Assembly (NCBI RefSeq): GCF_001866665.1
Contig: NZ_MLYO01000041.1
Span: forward strand, 1 to 64,000
Reading direction: 5' to 3'
Source of the DNA: Streptomyces monashensis
Lineage (GTDB): Bacteria > Actinomycetota > Actinomycetes > Streptomycetales > Streptomycetaceae
Length of the DNA stretch: 64,000 nucleotides
In this document: piece after piece, positions 11,122 to 20,642 of the stretch
Layout: every line of letters starts with the position of its first letter
Position numbering within the stretch: position 1 is the stretch's first letter
The notes under the pieces: generated by a model
Told to the model about the DNA's origin: nothing
The model's database searches: none
What the model saw: the letters and a program-made list of their open reading frames with translations, nothing else
Translations under genes and position numbers: made by a program

Positions 11122-12564
11122 ATGGCCACCGACACGAATCCCCCCGCGTCCAAGCGACGCTGGCCTGCCGTGCTCACCGTCGAGCGCCCCCGTCCGGAAG
11201 GGATACGGTCACGGCCGGGCGGCTGGTGGCTGGCCGTGGGCGCCGTGTGCTTCGGCGCGTTCATGGGCCAGCTGGACGCCAGCATCGTGACGCTGACCTA
11301 CGGCGGCCTGCGCACCGAGTTCCGTACGTCGCTGGCGGCGGTGGAGTGGGTGTCGCTGGCCTACCTGCTGACCCTGGTGGCACTCCTGGTGCCGGCCGGG
11401 CGGCTGGCGGACGCGCACGGCCGCAAGCTCCTGTACCTGTACGGGTTCGCCGTCTTCACCCTGGCCTCCGCCGCCTGCGGCTTCGCCCCCTCCCTGCTCG
11501 CGCTCGTCGTGTTCCGGGTGGTCCAGGCGGCCGGAGCGGCCATGATGCAGGCCAACAGCGTGGCCCTGGTCACGACCAGCGCACCGCGCGAGCGGATGCG
11601 CAGCGCCCTGGGGGTCCAGGCCGCCGCCCAGGCGCTGGGGCTGGCGCTGGGACCGACGGTGGGCGGGGCGCTGGTGTCGACGCTGGGCTGGCGGTGGGTG
11701 TTCTGGGTCAACGTGCCCGTCGGCGTGATCGCACTGGTCGGGGGCCACTATCTGCTGCCCCGCACCCGGACGCGTATCCGGGTCGCACGCTTCGACTGGT
11801 GGGGGCTCGTCCTGCTGGCCTCGGCGACCACCGGCGCGCTGATGGGTGTCTCCGCGGCGTCCGGGCTGCCGGTGCCCGGCTGGGGCGTGGCCGCGCTGTT
11901 CGCGGTGGCGGCCGCGACGGGCTGGGGATTCGTCCGCCGCCAACGCGGGACGACCGAGCCCCTGCTCGACCTGGCCCTGCTCCGGGTGCGGGCGGTGACG
12001 TTCGGGCTGGCGGGCGCGCTCAGCGGCTATCTCGTGCTCTTCGGCCCGCTGGTGCTGGTGCCCGTCGTGCTCACCGCGCGGGGCACCTCGGAGCTGACCG
12101 CCGGGCTGGTGCTGACGGCCCTGCCGGCCGGGTTCGCGCTGGCCGCGACGGGCGGTGACCGGCTGCTGCCGCGAGGCCTTCCGGACCGCGGGCGCTGTCT
12201 GGCCGGGGCCACGCTGTTCCTGGCCGTGTCGGCCGCCCTGCTGGTCGTCCCGCTGACGGTTGCCTGGCTGGTGCCCGTGCTGGCGTTGACGGGGCTGGGC
12301 CTCGGGACGTTCACCCCGGCCAACAACGCCATGATCATGGGCGCGATACCGGCCGGTTCCTCCGGCACGGGCGGCGGTCTCGTCAACATGACCCGTGGCC
12401 TGGGCACGGCACTCGGCGTGGCCCTGGTGACCCTCGCCCTGCACCTGGCGGGCAGCGCGGGCACAGGGACCGGAGCGCGCCGGTCGGCCGTCGTCCTCGT
12501 CGCGGCCTCGGCGATCGCGGTCGCCTCGGCGTGGCTGAGCCCGCGTACGGAACGGGCTGCGTGA
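11122..12564 (+). CDS. DHA2-type MFS multidrug exporter
   Basis: A 480-residue integral membrane protein with about 14 hydrophobic segments and the hallmarks of the drug:H+ antiporter DHA2 family: motif C-like LDASIVTL in helix 1, GRLADAHGRKLLYLYG (motif A) between helices 2 and 3, and a conserved GPTVGGALVSTLGWRWVF segment near helix 5. The start at MATDTNPPASK gives a short basic cytoplasmic tail before helix 1. It is preceded by a likely leaderless promoter and followed by a hairpin. No regulator is adjacent on the same strand. Substrate not predictable. Confidence 0.87.
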   Translation: MATDTNPPASKRRWPAVLTVERPRPEGIRSRPGGWWLAVGAVCFGAFMGQLDASIVTLTYGGLRTEFRTSLAAVEWVSLAYLLTLVALLVPAGRLADAHGRKLLYLYGFAVFTLASAACGFAPSLLALVVFRVVQAAGAAMMQANSVALVTTSAPRERMRSALGVQAAAQALGLALGPTVGGALVSTLGWRWVFWVNVPVGVIALVGGHYLLPRTRTRIRVARFDWWGLVLLASATTGALMGVSAASGLPVPGWGVAALFAVAAATGWGFVRRQRGTTEPLLDLALLRVRAVTFGLAGALSGYLVLFGPLVLVPVVLTARGTSELTAGLVLTALPAGFALAATGGDRLLPRGLPDRGRCLAGATLFLAVSAALLVVPLTVAWLVPVLALTGLGLGTFTPANNAMIMGAIPAGSSGTGGGLVNMTRGLGTALGVALVTLALHLAGSAGTGTGARRSAVVLVAASAIAVASAWLSPRTERAA

Positions 12565-12611
12565 TCAGGGGAGGGGGAGCACCGCGCGGCCGCCCCCCGG
12601 GGCCTGCGCCC

Positions 12612-12635
12612 GGCCCGGGTATGACGGACCGGGCC
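12612..12635. terminator. Hairpin between convergent MFS and lgt genes
   Basis: GGCCCGG (12612-12618) pairs with CCGGGCC (12629-12635) across a 10-base loop, placed between two genes that converge. It lacks a U-tract, as is usual for Streptomyces terminators. Confidence 0.5.
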
Positions 12636-12675
12636 GTTCGACCTCGCCGCGCGGTCCCGTGCGTCGGCGTCGCCG

Positions 12676-13563
12676 TCAGCCCTGCTTCCGGTCCGGCGTG
12701 CCGGCCGCGGTCGACTGTGCCGCGCCCTCGTCGTCCCCGGGCGGGTACGGGGCGTCGTCGCCGCCGCGCGGGCGGCGGCTCACGATCAGATAGACCAGCG
12801 CGCCGGTGAACAGGACGATCGAGACGTAGTCGTTCAGACGCAGGCCGAGGAAGTGGTTGGCGTGGTCGATGCGCAGGGCCTCGATCCAGGCCCGGCCGGT
12901 GGTGTAGGCGAGGACGTAACAGGCGAACAGCCGTCCCCGGCGTAGGCGCTGGTGGTGGCGCCGGTCGAGCCACAGCAGCAGCGCCATGACGCCGAGGTCC
13001 CACAGCGACTCGTACAGGAACGTCGGGTGGTAGAGACCGACCGTGGGCATGTCGGCGGGCCGGTGCGCGGGATCGATCTGCAGCGCCCAGGGCAGGTGGG
13101 TGGGGCGGCCGTACAGCTCCTGGTTGAAGTAGTTGCCCCAGCGGCCGATCGCCTGGGCCAGCACCAGCCCCGGCGCGACCGCGTCGGCGAAGTCGGACAG
13201 CTTGATGCCGCGGCGGCGGCAGCCGAGCCACGCGCCGACCGCGCCGAGGGCCACCGCGCCCGGGATGCCCAGGCCGCCGTCCCAGATGTAGAGGGCGCGG
13301 ACGGGCTGCTTCCCGGCGGTGAAGTACAGCTCCGGGTCGGTGATCACGTGGTACAGCCGGCCGCCGAGGACGCCGAACGGCACGGCCCAGATGGCGATGT
13401 CGGCGATGTCCTCGCGGCGTCCGCCCCTGGCCTCCCAGCGGCGGCCGGTGAGCCACACGGCGGTGAAGATGCCGGCCAGGATGCACAGTGCGTACGCGCG
13501 GATCGGCAGCGGTCCGAGGTGCCAGACCCCCTGCGAGGGGCTGGGGAGGTACGCCAGGTTCAA
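12676..13563 (-). CDS. lgt: Prolipoprotein diacylglyceryl transferase
   Basis: A 295-residue membrane enzyme that transfers diacylglycerol from phosphatidylglycerol to the lipobox Cys of prolipoproteins. Seven hydrophobic segments are visible. Signature segments include GRWGNYFNQELYG (the Lgt signature, around residue 145) and HPTFLYESLWDLG. The TTG at 13563 (M-N-L-A-Y-L-P-S-P-S) was chosen because homologues begin at exactly this motif. Longer in-frame starts (GTG 13584 or beyond) add residues with no family match. Streptomyces often carry two lgt copies; this one has an acidic, Pro-rich C-terminal tail and no trp genes beside it. Confidence 0.9.
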   Translation of the reverse strand: MNLAYLPSPSQGVWHLGPLPIRAYALCILAGIFTAVWLTGRRWEARGGRREDIADIAIWAVPFGVLGGRLYHVITDPELYFTAGKQPVRALYIWDGGLGIPGAVALGAVGAWLGCRRRGIKLSDFADAVAPGLVLAQAIGRWGNYFNQELYGRPTHLPWALQIDPAHRPADMPTVGLYHPTFLYESLWDLGVMALLLWLDRRHHQRLRRGRLFACYVLAYTTGRAWIEALRIDHANHFLGLRLNDYVSIVLFTGALVYLIVSRRPRGGDDAPYPPGDDEGAAQSTAAGTPDRKQG

Positions 13564-13735
13564 GAGACAGACCGTTTCTCGCACGTACGGAACCCGGCTC
13601 ACGTGCCGGGGGCGGATCCCATCGACGATACATCGGACACCGAAGCTTCCGGTAAGGAGGCGGCGTCGGCGGACCGGGCGTCCGACCGGCGGACGGCGGA
13701 ACCGCGCCCGCATGCCGCCCCGTTACCCTTGCCCC

Positions 13736-14248
13736 ATGCCCGCGCAGCCCCGTACCGAGGTCTCCTCACCTCCTGCCGGCCCCCGCGGCCGGGAACCGGA
13801 GGCCCGCCAGCTCACCGAGGCCGTCACCCGGCTCCGGCGCGCGCTGCGCTCCTCGATCCGCACCGACTACCCGTGGGAGACGCTCCCCATGGCGCAGGTC
13901 GAGCTGTTGCAGGTGCTCGGCGAGCACTCGCCCGCGCGGATCAGCGACCTGGCCGCCCGCCGCAGGCTGGCGCCGAGCACGGTCAGCGGGCTGATCGGGC
14001 AGATGATCACCGCCGGCCTGGTCACCCGTGACGTCGACGCCGCAGACCGCCGGGCCTCCGTCGTCGCCCTCACCGACGCCGGCCGCGAGAAGCTCACCGC
14101 CTGGACCACCGCACACGAACGCCGCATCGACGCCGCCCTCGCCGCCCTCGACGACAGCGCCCGGGCGGCCATCAAGGACGCGCTGCCCGCCCTGTTCCAG
14201 CTGGCCGAGCACCTCGGCGAACCGGCCGACGGCGCGGCGGAGGACTGA
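13736..14248 (+). CDS. MarR family transcriptional regulator
   Basis: A 170-residue winged-helix protein. The DNA-binding core spans ARISDLAARRRLAPSTVSGLIGQM with the wing at DVDAADRRASVVALTDAGRE, flanked by dimerisation helices. The ATG at 13736 is preceded by TTACCCT about 7 bases upstream and no ribosome site, again suggesting leaderless translation. It is divergent from lgt and followed by a strong hairpin, so it is probably monocistronic. Ligand and targets unknown. Confidence 0.85.
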   Translation: MPAQPRTEVSSPPAGPRGREPEARQLTEAVTRLRRALRSSIRTDYPWETLPMAQVELLQVLGEHSPARISDLAARRRLAPSTVSGLIGQMITAGLVTRDVDAADRRASVVALTDAGREKLTAWTTAHERRIDAALAALDDSARAAIKDALPALFQLAEHLGEPADGAAED

Positions 14249-14265
14249 CAAGGACCCGGAGCGGT

Positions 14266-14306
14266 CCGTCCGCCCACTCGCCCCTGTGCGGCGAGTGGGC
14301 GGACGG
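14266..14306. terminator. Strong 17-bp hairpin between marR-type and M1 peptidase genes
   Basis: A perfect 17-bp stem (14266-14282 with 14290-14306, 7-base loop) lies exactly between the stops of two convergent genes and should terminate transcription from both sides. Confidence 0.8.
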
Positions 14307-14308
14307 GC

Positions 14309-15733
14309 TCAGACCTGTGCGCGGTCCGGGCCGGGCCGCGGCAGCGGCGGAAGCCGCTTGTCGTAGAGCCAGGCGCGCAGCAGGGGCTCCAGCTCGGCGG
14401 GCCGGGACCGTCCGGCGTGGGCGATGAAGGCGGCGGTCCCGGCGCTCCTGCCGCGATGCCGCTCGTGCCAGCCGCGCAGCATCGCGAAGAACCGCTCGTC
14501 ACCCAGCGTCAGGCGCAGCGCGTGCAGTGCGCACGCGCCCCGGTTGTAGACGCGGTCGTCGAAGATGCGGTGCGGCCCGGGATCGGCCGTCCGCAGGTTC
14601 TGCGCGCCCTTCGCCATCGTGTGCCAGGCCTGCCGGGCGATGACGTCCGCGGAGTCCTCGCCGATGTGCTCCGACCACAGCCACTCGCCGTAGGTGGCGA
14701 AGCCCTCGTTGAGCCAGATGTCGCGCCAGTCCCGCAGGCTCACGCTGTTGCCGTACCACTGGTGGACCAGTTCGTGGGCGACGAGCGTCTCCCAGGTCCG
14801 TTTGCCGTCGACGTGGTTGCGTCCGAAGACGGAGACCGTCTGGTTCTCCACGGGCTCGTCCAGCTCCGCGTCCACGACGACCGCGCCGTACGTCTCGAAC
14901 GGATACGGCCCGAACCAGTCGGTGAACGCGCCGAGCATGGCGGGCTGACGGCCCAGATCGTGCCGGGCCGCGGCCGCCAGCCGGGCGGGGAAGGCGTTGC
15001 GTCCGGCGATCCGGCGGCCGGTCGCGGAGTCCCGGGCCTCCCAGGTGTCGTAGGCGAAGCGGCCCGTGTAGAGCGAGGCGAGATAGGGGGCCATCGGCCC
15101 CGGGTGATGAAAGGTCCAGCACTCGGTCGACCCCGCCTCGCTCCGCTCCAGCAGCATCCCGTTGGCGAGCACCTGATGACCGCGCGGCACGGTCACCCGG
15201 AAGGTGAACTCGGCTTTGTCGTCCGGGCGGTCGTTGCACGGGAACCACGACGGGGCGCCGAGCGGCTGCGAGGCGACCAGCGTCCCGTCGTGCGCGTCGC
15301 CGGTGCGGTCCCAGCCGATCTGCCCGAACGGCGTGCGCAGCGGACCCGGCCGGCCGCCGTATCCGATCTCCACGCTGAAGGGGGTGCCTGCGCGGAGCGT
15401 GCGCGGGGCCGGCAGGACCAGCTTGTCCCGCCGTCTGCCGGGGCGTACGGCGGTCCCGTCGATCCGCGCGTCGTACACGGTCAGCCGAGCGAGGTCGAGT
15501 TCGACCTGCGGCAGCGTCCGGTCCGCCACCGCCTGGATGTGCGCCCGCCCGTCGAGCCGGCCGGCGACCGGGTCGTACGCCAGGTGCAGGTCGTAGGCGA
15601 GGGTGCGGTGGCCGTACGTGCCATGGCTCGCGAAGTAGCGTTCGGCCTGGTGCGGCAGCTGGTCCGCGGCCGTCGCCGCGAGCGGGGCGAGCGCCGCGCC
15701 GCGCAGCAGCGCCCGCCGGGTGCACCACCTCAT
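14309..15733 (-). CDS. M1 family zinc metallopeptidase, coupled to pls
   Basis: A 474-residue M1 peptidase. The N-terminus (CTRRALLRGAALAPLAATAA) looks like a Tat-type or Sec signal peptide with a twin Arg, so the enzyme is probably exported. The zinc site is complete: HELVHQWYGN with the third ligand in NEGFATYGEWLW, 18 residues later. It is shorter than canonical ~850-residue aminopeptidase N because the C-terminal domain is missing. Its ATG overlaps the pls stop (ATGA). From memory of the literature, the epsilon-poly-L-lysine-degrading enzyme of producers is an M1 metallopeptidase. I infer this enzyme trims or degrades the polymer made by the upstream gene, perhaps as self-protection. Confidence 0.82.
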   Translation of the reverse strand: MRWCTRRALLRGAALAPLAATAADQLPHQAERYFASHGTYGHRTLAYDLHLAYDPVAGRLDGRAHIQAVADRTLPQVELDLARLTVYDARIDGTAVRPGRRRDKLVLPAPRTLRAGTPFSVEIGYGGRPGPLRTPFGQIGWDRTGDAHDGTLVASQPLGAPSWFPCNDRPDDKAEFTFRVTVPRGHQVLANGMLLERSEAGSTECWTFHHPGPMAPYLASLYTGRFAYDTWEARDSATGRRIAGRNAFPARLAAAARHDLGRQPAMLGAFTDWFGPYPFETYGAVVVDAELDEPVENQTVSVFGRNHVDGKRTWETLVAHELVHQWYGNSVSLRDWRDIWLNEGFATYGEWLWSEHIGEDSADVIARQAWHTMAKGAQNLRTADPGPHRIFDDRVYNRGACALHALRLTLGDERFFAMLRGWHERHRGRSAGTAAFIAHAGRSRPAELEPLLRAWLYDKRLPPLPRPGPDRAQV

Positions 15734-18700
15734 GCCGCCTCCCCACCGGCGAGCGGGGCGGCGGGCGCGGTCGCCTCGGCCCCCGCGATGGGGTTGCCGG
15801 CCCAGCGGGTGCCGTCCGGCACGCTCTCACCGCGCATCACGAGTGAGGCGGCGGCGATGGAGGCACCCGCGCCGATCGTGGTGCCGGGCAGGGCGATGCT
15901 GTGCGGGCCCAGGGAGGCGCCGGCCGCCAGCTCCACGGTGTCCATCCGCATGATGCGGTCGTGGAACAGATGGGTCTGCAGCACACAGCCGCGATTGACG
16001 CTGGCGCCGTCGCCGAGGGTGATCAGATCGGTCTCCGGCAGCCAGTAGGTGTCGCACCACACACCACGCCCGATGCGCGCGCCGAGGCTGCGCAGCCACC
16101 AGTTCAGCACGGGGGTTCCCACGTGCGCGCCCGCTCCCCACGGCACGGCCAGCACCTCGACGAACGTGTCGAACAGCTCGTTGCGCCACACGAACGGCGA
16201 CCACAGCGGGCGCTCGCCGACCCGGAACCGGCCCACCAGCAGCCACTTGGCGCACGTGGTGACGAGGCACGCCGCCAGGCCCGCGGCCATCAGCAGCGGG
16301 GCGGCGGTGAGCGCGGCCAGGGGCAGCCCGCCCAGGTCGAAGGACCGCTGCTCGCCGAGGAACACGGCCTCCGCCAGTACGGTGCCGAGGACCACCGGCA
16401 GCAGGCGGCACAGCTCCACGGCCGCGCGGGCCGCCACCAGCCGCCGGGGCGGGGCGAACGTCCGCGCCGGGTCGCCGGACTCCGGCAGCCGCGGCAGCGG
16501 CATCGCGGGCCGGCCGATCCAGGACATGCCGGGCTCGCCCTGCACCGGCGCGTCGGACAGCACGCCGACCAGCGCGTGGTCGGCCACCTCGCGGCCCGGT
16601 CCGACGATGCCGGAGTTGCCGACGAACGCGCGCTCCCCGATCCGCACCTCCCCCAACTTCAGCCAGCCGCCGCGCAGTTCGTACGGCGCGACCAGCGTGT
16701 CGTCGGCGAGGAACGCCCCGTCGTCGACGCGGAGCAGTGACGGCAGCGGCAGCACCGTGGAGATCTCGGTGCCGCGGCCGACGCGGGCGCCGAGCAGCCG
16801 CAGCCAGGACGGCGTCGCCAGGCTCGCGTACAGGGGGAAGTAGCCGCCCCGGGCGCCGTCGAGGATCCGTGTCACGAGCCAGGCCCGCCAGGCCACGCCG
16901 CCGTCCGCACGGTGCATGCCGGGCTTGATCGACCGGTTCAGCAGCCGCACGGTCAGCGCGGTGAGCAGCAGCCCGAACACCATCGTCATGACGGCGAACA
17001 GCGGTGCCGCGGCGAGCAGATGCCCCGCCGCCCCGGACAGCGTCGGCGTGGCGCGGACCAGCAGCCAGGCGAGGAACAGGGCGGGGGCCGCCGCCAGCAG
17101 CGAGGTCAGGGGCAGCACGGTGAGGGACAGCGCGTAGGCCAGGTGCCAGCGGCGCCGGCGGTCCGTCGGCGGTGCGGGCCACCCGACACCCGCGAGACGC
17201 TCGGCGGGCTCGGTCGGCCGGGCCGGGGAGCCGGTCCACACCATGCCGTCCGGGATCCGCTCGCTCAGACAGCTGCCGGCGGTCAGTTCCGCGCCGCGGC
17301 CCACGACGGCGCCGGGCAGCAGCGTGCTGCGGTGACCGACCCGCGCGCCCGCCCCGACCGAGATCGGGCCGACGTGCAGCGTGTCACCGTCGAGCCACCA
17401 GCCCGCGATGTCCGCCTCCGGTTCGATGCTGCACCCCTCGCCCAGCTCGGCGAGGCCCGTCACCGGGGGCATCGTGTGCAGGTGTACGTCACGCCCGGTG
17501 CGGCAGCCCAGGATGCGGGCGTACAGGACCGCCCACGGGGTGCCGAGCAGGGACGGCACGCCGAACGTGGCGACCGCCCGTTCCGCGGTCCACAGCCGCA
17601 GATGCGTGCTGCCCCCGCGCGGATGGGCGCCCGGAGTGATCGAGCCGGCCAGGGTGCGGGCGAGGACCGCGCCGGTCAGACAGCGCACCGGCGAGCTGAA
17701 CAGCACCACCCATCCGGCCAGGACCAGCCACCACGACGTGTGCGGCGCCCAGTGGTGCGGCGCGATCCAGCCGAGCACGTTGTCCGCCGCCGCCAGTCCG
17801 ACCAGCCCGCGCAGGCCGGTGACGGCGTACCCGGTCATCTGCACGAAGAACTGCACGACGGCGGTCGTCCGGGGGATGGGCCGGACCTCGCGCACGTCCT
17901 GCGTGGTTCCGGCCAGGGAGTCGAGGTGGTCGGCCATGCGGTGCAGCACCGAATGCCGGTAGAGGTCGGCGACGGACAGCCCCGGATACTCCTCGCGGAG
18001 CATCGAGGCCATCCGGGCCGCGGTCAGACTGGTGCCGCCGAGCGCGACGAAGTCGCTGTCCGGGCCGGGCCGCAGCCCCAGCAACTGCTCCCAGACGTCC
18101 GCCAGCCGCGCCGCCGTGCCCTCCAGCGGGCGGTCCGCGCCACCGCCGTCACCCTCGCCGCCCGCCAGGGGAACCGGCCACGGCAGGGCCGCGCGGTCGA
18201 CCTTTCCGGAGGCGCGCGTGGGCAGCGTCGTCACCTCGGCGAACACCGGCACCAGCGCCGCGGGCAGTTGCTCGGCCAGCAGCGCTCTCGCCTTGGCGGC
18301 GTCGAACCCGGACCGCCCGTCGGCGCCCGCCTCCGGTACGACGTACCCGACCAGGATCGAGGCACCGGCGGCCGTCGGCTGCACGGCCGCGGCCGCGCCG
18401 CGCACGCCGGGCAGGGCGAGCAGGGCCGCGTCGATCTCGCCCAGCTCCACGCGCCGTCCGCCGAGCTTGACCTGGTCGTCGACGCGGCCGAGGAACACCA
18501 GCCCCGCGGCGTCGGCGCGCACGAGGTCGCCCGAGCGGTAGGCGCGCGGCGAGTCCAGCGCGGCGCACGGCCGGAACCGCTCCGCGTCCTTGACGGGGTC
18601 GAGGTAGCGCGCGGTGCCGGCGCCGGCGATGACGAGCTCGCCCTGCTCCCCGTGGGCCACCGGTTCCCCGGCCTCGTCGACCACGGCCAGGTCCCAGCCC

Positions 18701-19695
18701 GCCAGCGGCAGGCCGATGCGCACGGTGCGGCCGCGCCGCAGCGGGGCGGCGCAGGCCACGACGGTGGTCTCCGTGGGGCCGTAGGTGTTCCACATCTCCC
18801 GCTCGGGACCGGCGAACCGCTCGACCAGGCCGGGCGGACAGGCCTCGCCGCCCAGGATCAGCAACCGCACGCGGCGCAGAGCCTGTTCGGGCCACATGGC
18901 CAGCAGGGTCGGCACGGTGGAGACGACGGTGATGCCCTGTTCGTCGAGCCAGGGCCCGAGTTCGTGGCCCGCCCGGACCAGGGCGCGTTCGGCGGGTACC
19001 AGGCAGGCACCCGAGCGCCATGCCAGCCACATCTCCTCGCAGGAGGCGTCGAAGGCGACGGACAGTCCGGCGAGGACCCGGTCACCGGGGCCGAGCGGCC
19101 GGTCGCGCAGGAACAGCCGGGCCTCGGCGTCCACGAACGCGGCCGCGGAGCGATGGGAGACGGCCACGCCCTTGGGCGCGCCGGTCGAGCCGGAGGTGAA
19201 GATGATCCACGCATCGTCCTCCGGAGCGGGCGCGCGTCGGCCCGTCGCCGCTCCCGACGCGACGGCCGTCCCTGCGGGCTGCGGGTGGGGGCCGAGGACG
19301 AGACACACCCCGGCCTCGCGAAAGACGGTCGCGGCCCGCTCCTCGGGGTCGTCCGCGTCGACCGGTACGTAGGCCGCTCCGCAGTGCAGTACGGCGAGGA
19401 TCGACAGATACAGCTCGGCGGTGCCCGAGGGGATCCGGATCCCCACCCGGTCGCCGGGACCGACGCCCTGGCCGGTGAGCCGCTGGGCACGGCGGACGAC
19501 CTCGGCGGACAGTTCGCGGTAGGTCAGTACTTCCGCGCCGGTGTCCAGAGCCGGCGCATCCGGATTCCGGGTGACCGTGGTGTGCAGAACGTCGACGAGG
19601 GTACGCGGCGACGAGGCGGCCGCGGAGCGGAAGAGAGCCTGATTCTCAGGCGACCTGAGGGGTGGGCGTGACGCATCGAATGCGGGCGAAGACAA
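15730..19695 (-). CDS. pls: Epsilon-poly-L-lysine synthetase-like single-module NRPS
   Basis: A 1321-residue membrane synthetase matching the Pls architecture (Pls of S. albulus is about 1320 residues). The adenylation domain (about 30-540) has IIFTSGSTGAPKGV, FDASCEEMW, NTYGPTETT, YRSGDLV and ASGKVDR. Next comes a thiolation domain (GGTSLTAARM), then six hydrophobic segments alternating with three beta-helix-like C-terminal domains. By hand alignment to gramicidin synthetase PheA the pocket residues read D-A-E-S-I-G-T-V-V-K, close to the remembered Lys code D-A-E-S-I-G-S-V-C-K. TTG 19695 is preferred over TTG 19722: AGAGG precedes it and M-S-S-P matches Pls. Predicted to make an isopeptide-linked polymer of Lys or a close cationic analogue. 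Confidence 0.88.
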   Translation of the reverse strand: MSSPAFDASRPPLRSPENQALFRSAAASSPRTLVDVLHTTVTRNPDAPALDTGAEVLTYRELSAEVVRRAQRLTGQGVGPGDRVGIRIPSGTAELYLSILAVLHCGAAYVPVDADDPEERAATVFREAGVCLVLGPHPQPAGTAVASGAATGRRAPAPEDDAWIIFTSGSTGAPKGVAVSHRSAAAFVDAEARLFLRDRPLGPGDRVLAGLSVAFDASCEEMWLAWRSGACLVPAERALVRAGHELGPWLDEQGITVVSTVPTLLAMWPEQALRRVRLLILGGEACPPGLVERFAGPEREMWNTYGPTETTVVACAAPLRRGRTVRIGLPLAGWDLAVVDEAGEPVAHGEQGELVIAGAGTARYLDPVKDAERFRPCAALDSPRAYRSGDLVRADAAGLVFLGRVDDQVKLGGRRVELGEIDAALLALPGVRGAAAAVQPTAAGASILVGYVVPEAGADGRSGFDAAKARALLAEQLPAALVPVFAEVTTLPTRASGKVDRAALPWPVPLAGGEGDGGGADRPLEGTAARLADVWEQLLGLRPGPDSDFVALGGTSLTAARMASMLREEYPGLSVADLYRHSVLHRMADHLDSLAGTTQDVREVRPIPRTTAVVQFFVQMTGYAVTGLRGLVGLAAADNVLGWIAPHHWAPHTSWWLVLAGWVVLFSSPVRCLTGAVLARTLAGSITPGAHPRGGSTHLRLWTAERAVATFGVPSLLGTPWAVLYARILGCRTGRDVHLHTMPPVTGLAELGEGCSIEPEADIAGWWLDGDTLHVGPISVGAGARVGHRSTLLPGAVVGRGAELTAGSCLSERIPDGMVWTGSPARPTEPAERLAGVGWPAPPTDRRRRWHLAYALSLTVLPLTSLLAAAPALFLAWLLVRATPTLSGAAGHLLAAAPLFAVMTMVFGLLLTALTVRLLNRSIKPGMHRADGGVAWRAWLVTRILDGARGGYFPLYASLATPSWLRLLGARVGRGTEISTVLPLPSLLRVDDGAFLADDTLVAPYELRGGWLKLGEVRIGERAFVGNSGIVGPGREVADHALVGVLSDAPVQGEPGMSWIGRPAMPLPRLPESGDPARTFAPPRRLVAARAAVELCRLLPVVLGTVLAEAVFLGEQRSFDLGGLPLAALTAAPLLMAAGLAACLVTTCAKWLLVGRFRVGERPLWSPFVWRNELFDTFVEVLAVPWGAGAHVGTPVLNWWLRSLGARIGRGVWCDTYWLPETDLITLGDGASVNRGCVLQTHLFHDRIMRMDTVELAAGASLGPHSIALPGTTIGAGASIAAASLVMRGESVPDGTRWAGNPIAGAEATAPAAPLAGGEAA

Positions 19696-19989
19696 ATTCG
19701 TGCCTCTGGTGTGCGGTGCCAACGGATGCGAAATCCATTACGGCTTGTCAGATGCTCGTCTGCCGCGAGGCGTTCACCAACTCATTGCAATTAATACACG
19801 GCCGGCCCATGGGAGGAAATTGATGAAGTCCAAACCGTGATTCGACCATTCGAATCGGGGTACGTACATTCTTTTCAATTACGGAAAGAATTCGACGTGA
19901 GAACGGTTTGATTTCTGCACCGCCATCGTGTGATGATCGCATGGTCGGCGCGTCCACCGGGCGCCGGACGCGAGCGTCAGGAGTGATCG
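19696..19989. other. AT-rich divergent promoter region between pls and msrA
   Basis: These 294 bases are markedly richer in A/T than the rest of the window (for example around 19785-19915) and separate the divergent pls and msrA genes. Several TTG/TAT-rich stretches could serve as promoters, including TTGCAATTAATACA near 19790. A small minus-strand frame (19748-19957) has no codon bias or family match. The low GC suggests a strongly regulated promoter for pls or acquired DNA. Confidence 0.5.
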
Positions 19990-20496
19990 ATGACTGTGGG
20001 AACCGAACGGGCCGTGCTGGCGGGCGGTTGTTTCTGGGGCATGCAGGATCTGGTCCGCAAGCAGCCGGGCGTGGTCTCCACGCGCGTCGGCTACAGCGGC
20101 GGGGACACGCCGAACGCCACGTACCGCGATCACGGCGACCACGCCGAGGCCATCGAGATCCTCTTCGACCCGGCGGTCACGAGCTACCGCGACGTCCTGG
20201 AGTTCTTCTTCCAGATCCACGACCCGACCACGAAGGACCGCCAGGGCAACGACATCGGGCGCAGCTACCGGTCCGCCATCTTCTACGGCGACGAGGAGCA
20301 GCACCGCGTCGCCCTGGACACGATCGCCGACGTCGAGGCGAGCGGGCTCTGGCCGGGCAAGGTCGTCACGGAGGTGGAGCCCGTGGGCGACTTCTGGGAG
20401 GCCGAGCCCGAGCACCAGGACTACCTGGAGCGCTACCCCGACGGCTACACCTGCCACTTCCCCCGCCCGAACTGGAAGCTGCCGCGCCGGGTGTGA
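19990..20496 (+). CDS. msrA: Peptide methionine (S)-S-oxide reductase
   Basis: A 168-residue cytosolic MsrA that reduces the S epimer of methionine sulfoxide. The catalytic motif GGCFWGMQ (Cys15) is near the N-terminus, followed by YSGG and family segments YRDHGDHAEAIEI and FFQIHDPTT. The length matches single-domain MsrA without an MsrB fusion. The ATG at 19990 gives the usual start about 13 residues before the catalytic Cys. Monocistronic and divergent from pls; a functional connection to pls is not implied. Confidence 0.93.
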   Translation: MTVGTERAVLAGGCFWGMQDLVRKQPGVVSTRVGYSGGDTPNATYRDHGDHAEAIEILFDPAVTSYRDVLEFFFQIHDPTTKDRQGNDIGRSYRSAIFYGDEEQHRVALDTIADVEASGLWPGKVVTEVEPVGDFWEAEPEHQDYLERYPDGYTCHFPRPNWKLPRRV

Positions 20497-20642
20497 ACGT
20501 CCCCGGCGGACCGGTTGTCAGGGTGACCTGCCTCCTCGGCGCCCAGCGGTAGCGGGAGCTCCTGCGGCGCCGGGAGTGCGGCCGTCGTGCCCGGACCGGT
20601 CGTCGGCCTGGGCCGGACGCGCGCCCTTGCCTGCCTGCAACC

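Noticed and set aside
13584..13713. Longer N-terminus for lgt
   Set aside because: The added residues have no family match, and homologues start at the M-x-L-A-Y-x-P-S-P-S motif.
19748..19957. 69-codon minus-strand frame in the pls-msrA intergenic region
   Set aside because: No codon bias, no ribosome site, AT-rich regulatory DNA; a CxxC in the translation is probably chance.
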